Shown here: positions 56,396 through 64,000 of the stretch, in pieces
How the letters are laid out: each line of letters begins with the position of its first letter
Position numbering within the stretch: position 1 is the first letter of the stretch
Assembly (NCBI GenBank): GCA_963693305.1
Contig: OY855908.1
Span: forward strand, 18,804,993-18,868,992
Length of the DNA: 64,000 bases
From: Meandrina meandrites
Lineage: Eukaryota > Cnidaria > Anthozoa > Scleractinia > Meandrinidae
Direction of reading: 5' to 3'
The notes under the pieces: model-generated
The model's database searches: none
Seen by the model: the letters and a program-made list of their open reading frames with translations, nothing else
What the model was told of the DNA's origin: nothing
Position numbers and translations under genes: made by a program

Positions 56396-56917
56396 ACTTT
56401 TCTGGAATGCGGAGTAGAGACAATTGCAAATCAGGTACATGCTTCTTATATGTACATTTTAAATGTTTATGAATCACTGTAATTTCAACGCAAATTGGTT
56501 AATTAGCCTTGTGTATGATGTAAAAGGAACCATTTCAATAACACCAAGTTGCAACAATGGAGATATATGCGTATAGAACATCGTAAAACAATCACATTTA
56601 ATCACAACTTTGTGGCGGTCAGAACTGGTTATGGCTTTTTTATAATTCTTTTTTGCCGCTCCAACGCAAATCAAGAAATCCTCGCTGCTCTGTTCGTGTT
56701 TTAGTAAAAACTGTATAATTCCTTCCTAAAGAGTTACAAGACACAAGACAAGGCTTTTTTTATTGTAAGCAAAAGAATTCACTGGCCTAAAAGCTCTTCG
56801 CCCAAATGCATGCGTAAGTGATTATGACACATAATGGAAAATGGCATCCAGTCTTTGTAAACTGATATCTTTGGTTTGACATAGTAATCAGTAATAAACT
56901 TAAGTCATTGCTCTAAA
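56396..56917. other. Nothing recognised
   Basis: AT-rich, no supported feature. Confidence 0.4.
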
Positions 56918-57369
56918 TTACTCTAAATTATCCATGTTGCAAACTCTTTTTGAAATTTCTATGCAAAGCTTTTCTTTCAGGTACCTGGGAGCCATACAGA
57001 GTACTCCATGCTTTTTAAACTTATGTGCTACAGACCATGACAACACAGGCTTGAACTTAATTGGAAATTCAATGGCATTTCCCTCTCCATGCTGGTTTTG
57101 CATGTACCACCAGTCTTTGGTAAAAATTTCAACTTCACAAAATTGTCTTTCTGAAAGAGGAAATGTCCTTGGTGTTGTGAAGGAGTGCCTTTGGTGTGTG
57201 AAACGCATCGCCAAATATCCAGACCAAGATCAACATAAAAAGGAGAACCAGAAGAACTTTTCAGTCCCTCAAGTAGCCGAACCCCAAATCTATAGCTTGC
57301 ATCCATAAGCCTTTCACCATATATTTTTATTAGATTGACCCTTTGGTGATGACGGCTGCAAATTTTCAT
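56918..57369 (-). pseudogene. Unrecognised minus-strand coding-like segment
   Basis: Two overlapping minus frames, 57,369-57,028 (YGERLMDASYRFGVRLLEGL, YVDLGLDIWRC) and 57,214-56,918 (FCEVEIFTKDWWYMQNQHGE, AHKFKKHGVLCMAPRYLKEK), look as if one protein continues from the first into the second with a frame change near 57,200. I do not recognise a family. Confidence 0.25.
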
Positions 57370-59024
57370 ATCCAGATATCAATTATTATAACAACGGCTT
57401 TTTGGCGTTACCAAACCAATTTTACCCTAAAAATAGTCTGTGACTGTAGCCAATCAGTTTAAACACATTTTGCAATGCATGTACTTTATTGGCTAGTCAA
57501 AATTAACCTTGAGCGAAAGTTGCGTTACAACAAAGGCTATTTTCAAAATGGCGTCTTCGAGTAAGCTTCCACGCATGTGTTTTTTTGACTTTATGTAGAC
57601 ATTTGTTTAAGATTGCTTTTTTGTTAGGTTAAGGCACCTTAAAACCCCAAAGGTAGCATCATAGCACAGGTTGGGGTACACAGTCCCCTTTTCCCACCTA
57701 GTCATGGTGGTGGTTTTTAGGGGTTTACATGTCCAGCTGTGGTGCATGCAGGTTTCTATTTTTGTTAACTGGATGTTATTACATTCAAGTTATTTGTTTT
57801 GTAATAAATGATATTCAATTTTGTTTGACTTCCTTGGCCAACATGCACTTGCATCGGCCATATCTCAACTTGTAGAGAAAAGGCAAAATAGTCCATGTGA
57901 AGGCACCGGAAAGAAATAGGCATAACCTTTTTCAATTTTCATTCAGTTTCATTCAAATTTTCAGAAAAGATCCATTATATGATCAGAAAAAGGTTATCCT
58001 TTAACAGGTTTTAATCCTACATACTCCCTACATACTGAAGTAAACTTTTTAGTCCCCCTACCCCCAACTGCTAATGCCATTAGGAATTTTTTTCCCTGTC
58101 CCTCCCCTACCATTGATATGGAATGACAACTTCCAGAAAATATCCATACCCATCCAATGGAAAGTCAATGGAAATTATGAAGAAGTGACAAGTGTGGCAG
58201 ATGGGATGAGGGGGAATGGTGCCATAAGCCAACATTTTTATAGGAAAGTGTGGGGCTTAACTGGAATTTCTTGAAGGGGGAACGGTTCGACCAAACCACT
58301 TCTGTGGAAGGGGTATGGACATTTTCTGTAACAACACATTCAACTGAAAGCTTTTGTGTATTCTGAAAAATCAAGTCACTCGTGGGATATTTCATGGTAT
58401 GCCACTTGAAACCATTGCATATTCCTTGTTGACAAATATCAACACCATTGAAAAAGTAAAAAAAGACACAGATGCATTGTCAAGGTGATAAATCTGATCT
58501 TGGGCAGGATGAGGACAGGATATCATACTTTCATTGGAAGATCTTTGTTTGATCTTTTAGAAGTGAATGCAAGTTTCTGATAATTATGTTGATTTAACAT
58601 TTATCTCATTAAAGGCACTCTCAGGTTTTTCAAGAGTTAATAATTAGGTATCACATTGATAAGTGCAGAGTAGCAATTCATAGCACTGCTGGAGGATAAG
58701 CATGTCACAAAGTAAATGTTCACAGGATAAACTAATATCATAGAAATTACAAAAAAAAGTGAGAACAAATCCAAGTGCACTAAAGGGAGTGAAACAAGTG
58801 GGTAGTAAGAGTAGCAAACACATCATCAAGGAAGTAGGTGATGTAGTCTCCATATCTTCTCCATGAGACATCCTGAGAGACAGGAAGCAAGTTTACAACC
58901 AGCTTGAAAAGTTCAAGGCAGGAGCACTGGCTCAGCCAACTCACAGACATCACCAAGTTGCTGTCCCTACAACGACACCGAAGATTTATTCCCAATGTGA
59001 GCCTAAGAGCAAAGTTGAACAGGA
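57370..59024. other. Non-coding DNA
   Basis: No supported gene. Includes a poly-pyrimidine-rich stretch near 58,050-58,110. Confidence 0.4.
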
Positions 59025-59410
59025 TGTTACGACAGGGATTAAATTATACTGCAGTTTGAGATTTGATTTTAGCTTGTGTGACAGGTGTGTTTTTAGAACC
59101 ATGTGCTTGACTCTGAACAATGCTACAATAAATTCATTGGTTTAATCAGAAAGCTGTATTTTTTGGATTCACTTTTCGATCATCGAAACATGGTGTCAGA
59201 AGTGGGGTCTACACAATAAGCAGAATGAGTGATGGTGAAGATACTGGAACACAGCCCATGGCTCCACGGATATCAACTCCAGCAACAGGACAAGAACCAG
59301 ATAACATGGTGTCAGCAATTCCAACTCTACCTTCTGGCTCAAAACCGCCTCAGCCTCTCAAGACAGATGGAAACCTCGTGATTAACTGGAAACAGGCATT
59401 CTGGGATTGA
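59025..59410 (+). mobile_element. LTR retrotransposon relic: short LTR, primer site and gag start
   Basis: A candidate 166-bp LTR (59,025-59,190) begins TGTTACGACAGGG, has a poly(A) signal-like CAATAAATTCATT, and ends ATCGAAACA. It is directly followed by TGGTGTCAGAAGTGGGG (59,191-59,207), a typical tRNA-type primer-binding site. The ATG at 59,225 opens MSDGEDTGTQPMAPRISTPA and NLVINWKQAFWD, like the start of a Ty3-type gag. It stops at 59,408. The rest of the element and the second LTR are absent. The LTR start is a guess. Confidence 0.6.
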
Positions 59411-59518
59411 AGTAGAAACACTATTATGGGATACCCAAAAATACCTCACTCACATAGATTCAGTTTTTGTCAAATTCTTGATTTCAAAAGGCACTTCTTC
59501 AATATTTTCTTTCCAGAT

Positions 59519-62455
59519 GTTTTACTGGCGATTTAAAAATGGCCGCATGGTATTTCAGTTTGACAAGGTTGTGGAGAGAGTGGTAAATGGTGATGTCAGT
59601 GATTTTGACGATGAAAACGAAGAAGACTTCTCGCATGTTTCATCAAAAAGCGAAAACAATGGCGATTAAAGCGAAAATGACGCTGAACTAATGGAAAATA
59701 CTGGTAAGTTTGTGCACACTGTTTATATTTGGAATCAAACATTTTTCATTTATGAACAGTGTCGCTTCATTTTCTAGTTCTTTTTTATGGGAATATCTTT
59801 ATTTTAAACATTCAGATGTTAGCAATGAAGAAACCAACAGCAATGGCAGCCATGATCATTGTGCAAGTGCACGTGGTCGAACAAAAGGCTTGCATGGAAG
59901 TCAAGGACAATGACTGCACTTTAGAGGAGGTTATTGAGCACCTTGCTGTGGTGCTCTGCCGCGTGATCAAGCAAATAGAAGAAAACCCACGAAATGCTGA
60001 TCTAGAATTACAGTGGACTAAAGATGCAGGAGTACACACAGTACCCCCACAGTTCACTGAGATAGCACCAGGACCTTCTAGACGATTTGTTAACCTGGAG
60101 GAAAATTCAGCTAAGTTTTATTTTGATCTTCTTTTCACTGATAACATCTGGAAAATGCTGGTTCGGGAAACCAACAATAATTAAAATTTTATGGTCAGAA
60201 CTGACCCAAGCAAACAAACAGTCATGGAGCCCAGTGACAAGGGACAAAATGGAAGCCTTTGTGGGTATAATGATTTTGATGGGCATTAGCCATGTTTTCG
60301 TATGTACTGGAGAGAACATTATCTTGTTCACTAAGAAGGTATCAGTGCAGTTATGTCACGCACCTGGTTTTTACAAATCTGGCATCATTTTCATCAGGCT
60401 GATAATTCAGTTGCACTCCCAGTTGGTGCTGATGGATATGATACACTTTACAGAGTCAGGAAACTTCTGAACATCATTTTGTTGAACATCAGCAGGGAAT
60501 GTAAACTTTCAAGGGGCATTGCGATTGATGAAACCATAATCCCTCACAAGAGCAGACTTTCATTCAAACAATACATCAAGAATAAACCAATCCAATGGGG
60601 TATAAAACTCAAGGTGTTATCAGAGACCCAAACTGCCAATGTTTATAAATTTCAAGTTTATCTTGGTTAAGAGGGGGGTAACCCTGACACTCTGGTTTCT
60701 TCTGTATTTTCGAGAGATAATCAGCTACAAATAGTAATATTCCACATGCATCACAAGAATGTTTATTTCTGTTAATTATGCTTAACAGTCATGAGGAACT
60801 TTATTTGAGTAATTGAGTTTTAATGTTTGATGTTTTTGCTTTTTTTAATTTAGGGTATTTTCAAGAATAGCTGTGATACCTTACCAAAAAGTCACCAAAA
60901 GGCAAACTCTGGAAGGTTGTCACGACTTAAGGGCAGACTTAAAACCTGTTGTTGAGAAGACCATGATTGAATTAAGGTCCTCTTTGTAAGCAGTGAGGGC
61001 AGCTGGGCTGTTTTGCTAACTACTGTTGGAATCACACCTTGGTATGAGGAGCCAGATGAATTATGCACCCCTTTTATATTCAACTGGAAAGGTTAGACTT
61101 TTTATTACAAATATATTATTGCAATCTTTTTTATAGAGCAAGTGTGAATCTCTTATGAGACAAATTTATTTTGTATATTTTAAGATTTAGAAGTAGAAAT
61201 ATAACAGTATTATTATTATTATTATTTCAAAGTCATCATTAGGGTAAACAATTGACCATCCATGCATGCACAGTTTTATAGCTATCATGTTATTCCATGG
61301 ATAAAATAATATGGAAAAATTCTGGTTAAAAAGGTAAGGTATATGAAGAAATTGCAATTAAAACTTCTGTAAGGATTTATGGTGGTATACTGGAATACTA
61401 CATTGTGTATGATATTTTGGAATTTTGTTGATTTAGGAGATATTAGAAAAGCTCCAATTGAAGGCTGCTTATTTTGATACAGTGAAGAGCATTTGCTTAG
61501 ATACAACTGTGCCCAGACACATGCAGCTTTTGGATCCTGAATTGACAGGGGAAGGAAGATCAGGCATTATGGACTATAATGAGGAGGAAATTTCACAGAT
61601 AATGGCAGTGGTGAACAGGATTGTTAAAAAATGCTCAGATAAGCCAGAAGGTCTTTGTTGATTTGGCCACGGCCTGTATCACTTGCTGGATAGCAATAAC
61701 ATTAAATTGAAACCTAAATTTCTTTGCTTGTATTTTAGAATATGCTATGACCAGCTGGTTGCAATGAGCTGGTTTGATAAGCGTTTGGTTTACTTGCTTT
61801 CAACAGTTCATCCACCTAAAAATCCTGATGGCACCCTTCCAACAATACCACGTCAAAATGGGTGACAGCAAGTGGATGTTCCTTGTCCTCCCGCCCAAGT
61901 AGACTAACAAAAGTACATGGCTGGGGTGGACCTATCGGATCAGCTTATCAAGACATTTTCTGTCGTCAGAAAATCAAGGAAAGCTTGGAAGAAGCTATAA
62001 GGGTATGGCCTTGGAGGTTTGCCTTCTTGATTCTTTCATTATAATGAGGAAAGCAAATCCCCAGTCCTCCCAGTAGTTTATCAACTTACGACTGGAAGTG
62101 GCTCACCAGCTGATTGCAGAAAGCTGGCTGACCTTCCGGCCTCCCACTATTTGCGACAGATGAAAAGAAGCTAAATGACAAAAGGCATGTCCTGGAGGTG
62201 ACTGGTACAAGAAAAGACTGTGCTGTTTGTGCAAAGAAAGCCATCACTGAAAAGCTGGGAAAAAGTTTTCGGTACAAGTCATATATTGTCTGTGTCACAT
62301 GTAGTAGCACCGAGCTATGCATCAACCAGGCTCGAAACTGTTGGGAAAGTGGCACACATCACATGTTTATTGGCAGTAGTAAAGACTTGTGGACAAGTTT
62401 CAAAGTACTTTGTGTTTTCTCAAACAACATTGTTTTCTGCTGAAGGTTAGAAATT
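59519..62455 (+). pseudogene. piggyBac (PGBD4-like) transposase, degraded
   Basis: In order: an acidic N-terminus (59,519-59,667; DVSDFDDENEEDF), ENSAKFYFDLLFTDNIWKML (60,104), SWSPVTRDKMEAFVGIMILM (60,222), FLQIWHHFHQADN (60,367), the first catalytic Asp in RGIAIDETIIPHKSRLSF (60,512), YIKNKPIQWGIKLKVLSE, then LVAMSWFDKRLVYLLSTVHP (61,761), the third Asp in GVDLSDQLIKTF (61,926), and a Cys-rich ending (CAVCAKKAITEKLGK...CVTCSS...CINQARNCWE, about 62,218-62,350) typical of the C-terminal ring of these proteins. The segment expected to hold the second Asp (about 60,670-61,440) is not recognisable. Many stops and frame changes. No ends were identified. Confidence 0.75.
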
Positions 62456-62634
62456 GAGAGTTTAGCCTTCATGACTTTTAGCAACAAGTGACTGCAACAC
62501 ACTTTTGTTCCAAGAGTATTATATTTTATTCAGACATACTGTTTTGTGCTTTCGGAATACCTTTTGAGCAAATGGAAGGTTATTTTTCCAACTCTTTTAT
62601 GTAATTACATTTAAGATCAGTTTGTTTACTGACA

Positions 62635-62955
62635 ATGCTAAACATTTGTAGCGCGATCAAAGTAACAAAAACTTGCATAATTTCTGTTCTATTTATGATA
62701 TTCACAAGGGGTTTCTGGCATTCTGTTCCTATGAAAATGTACAATCTGGCTATTATAGATATAAACCAGGCAGGGGTCTCTTCCATGGTGAAATATGACA
62801 GTATTTTCATCTTGGGATTATCGCAAACAGTTACCTACCCTGAAAGGCATAAATTGATATTTAGTACATTAAAACACCTTTTGTTGGAAAGAGAATTTCA
62901 TAATAATAAAATGTATAGTTGTATGTCATTAAATTGGAATCCTGATAATCTGTGA
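62635..62955 (+). CDS. Unrecognised ORF
   Basis: 106 codons with no family resemblance that I can see (GFWHSVPMKMYNLAIIDINQ; YPERHKLIFSTLKHLLLERE). AT-rich and isolated; may be chance. Confidence 0.15.
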   Translation: MLNICSAIKVTKTCIISVLFMIFTRGFWHSVPMKMYNLAIIDINQAGVSSMVKYDSIFILGLSQTVTYPERHKLIFSTLKHLLLEREFHNNKMYSCMSLNWNPDNL

Positions 62956-63129
62956 GTCAAAATGTGGTCGCAGTTTGGGGAAAATAATTTGCTGCTCAAA
63001 TCTTAACACAAATTTGGGATGAAGCAAAAATCATTCTCTCCGACAACAAAGTAACCAATTTGGGAGGAGGCATGCAATGTATCACAGAGTTTGGAACCAG
63101 AGTAAATGTCATGGTCAAAGGTAGACACT

Positions 63130-63444
63130 CATGTCCAATACACCCGCACTGTAACGATCCGTTGAAAGCAAATTCAGTTCATTCGATCTGTACGGATCGT
63201 TGAAGACCCTTGCAGTCCGTAGAGAAGAGTTTCAGTTCGTCCGATTGGTACGGATCGTTAAGGGCCCTTGCGGTCCGTAGAGTAGAATTTACGGATCGTA
63301 TATTGCATCTCATTAAATCAAAGAGGCCATGTGTGTTACAGATCGTTCGATTCGCAATTCGTGCATCTCATTAAATCAAATCAAAGAGGCCATGTGAGTT
63401 AACGGATCGTTCGATTCGCAGTTCGTGCATCTCATTAAATGAAC
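63130..63444 (+). repeat. ACGGATCGTT-rich repeats before the 132-bp array
   Basis: Two related ~80-bp units (GTACGGATCGTTRARGRCCC, CCTTGCRGTCCGTAGAG) and two ~75-bp units (GTGCATCTCATTAAAT, AGAGGCCATGTG) precede the array, as in a leader. Confidence 0.75.
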
Positions 63445-64000
63445 AATCCTTGCTCGAAAGGGAATATTGATCGTAGCAAGAGTGCGCTAGTAGAACAGAC
63501 AAGATATAAGTGTATATTCTTCGTTCTAAACGTGGAAAACACCAGAAATGCTTTCTATAAAACGCGCACGATTCGTAATCCTTGCACGAAAGGGAATATT
63601 GATCGTAGCAAGAGTGCGGTAGTAGAACAGACAAGATGCAAGTGTATATTCTTCGTTCTAAACGTGGAAAACACCAGAAATGCTTTCTATAAAACGCGCG
63701 CGGTTCGTAATCCTTGCACGAAAGGGAATATTGATCGCAGCAAGAGTGCGCTAGCAGAACAGACAAGATATAAGTGTACATTCTTCGTTCTAAACGTGGA
63801 AAACACCAGAAATGCTTTCTATAAAACGCGCACGATTCGTAATCCTTGCACGAAAGGGAATATTGATCGTAGCAAGACTGCGCTAGTAGAACAGACAAGA
63901 GGCAAGTGTATATTCTTCGTTCTAAACGTGGAAAACACCAGACATGCTTTCTATAAAACGCCCGTGGCTTGAAATTCTGGTTCGCAATTCTTCCTCGAAA
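63445..64000 (+). repeat. 132-bp tandem repeat, four copies to the window edge
   Basis: Units start at 63,445, 63,577, 63,709 and 63,841 (exact 132-bp period). Each has AATCCTTGCACGAAAGGGAA, GTGTATATTCTTCGTTC and near its end TTTCTATAAAACGCGC, a TATA-like box. Because 132 is divisible by three, open frames of over 170 codons run through it on both strands; I do not regard them as genes. Confidence 0.9.

Noticed and set aside
63371..63972. Overlapping open frames of 175-177 codons on both strands
   Set aside because: They arise because a 132-bp tandem repeat without stops is a multiple of three; the encoded text simply repeats every 44 residues on both strands.

Overview
The window looks like the repeat-dense nuclear genome of an animal, most likely an anthozoan cnidarian (coral or anemone). 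This is inferred from the mix of parts: a split-direct-repeat DIRS element, a P-like element with a THAP-domain transposase, a KDZ-type transposase with cysteine clusters, Crypton-like tyrosine recombinases, a PHD/MULE-type protein, piggyBac, a tRNA-headed SINE and many palindromic MITEs. Genes have canonical GT-AG introns and the DNA is AT-rich. There are no rRNA, tRNA or bacterial features. Almost everything is mobile DNA, much of it nested; most coding units carry stops or frameshifts.

Left part (1-11,439). The 3' end of a CR1-like LINE abuts the reverse transcriptase of a DIRS-order element (about 531-4,661). That element is interrupted by an internally deleted LINE with a 13-bp target duplication. 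A SINE head, a decayed PHD/MULE-type gene and a SINE tail follow. Next is a gene for an SF3-helicase-like ATPase (7,305-10,006, five in-frame stops), a convergent Myb/TRF-like gene (10,325-10,697, minus), and an array of paired TGTGAAA motifs with unique spacers (10,822-11,247).

Centre (11,440-52,163). The dominant structure is one P-superfamily transposon of 40.7 kb, with 48-bp terminal inverted repeats (11,447-11,494 and 52,109-52,156, one mismatch) and a perfect 7-bp target duplication. It has two convergent genes that start inside its ends: a THAP/P-type transposase (plus) and a C2H2-finger protein of unknown role (minus). The last transposase intron (13,990-47,163) keeps a phase-compatible splice junction although it has grown to 33 kb. 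It contains inverted arrays of a ~61-bp minisatellite near both ends (14,441-15,240; 46,253-46,845), a nine-exon KDZ-like transposase gene (16,149-20,984), and a convergent eleven-exon gene for a P-loop ATPase with a C-terminal PHD-like finger (31,643-23,372, minus) whose reading frame I find uninterrupted. It also contains a young Ty3-type LTR retrotransposon (32,871-38,403) with 4 differences between its LTRs and an apparent self-priming primer site, a 1,234-bp tandem duplication of a Crypton-like recombinase, and several MITEs.

Right part (52,164-64,000). A minus-strand tyrosine-recombinase relic, a second copy of the MITE at 17.0 kb, a short-LTR/gag relic of another retrotransposon, a decayed piggyBac (PGBD4-like) transposase, and a 132-bp tandem repeat in which every unit carries a TATA-like box.

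The best candidates for something undescribed are: (a) the intact ATPase-PHD gene paired tail-to-tail with the KDZ transposase between inverted minisatellite arrays; (b) the two-gene architecture of the P-like element; (c) the SF3-like helicase, Myb and paired-motif cluster. Exon limits come from reading frames and splice sites by eye; family names come from recognised motifs, not database searches.
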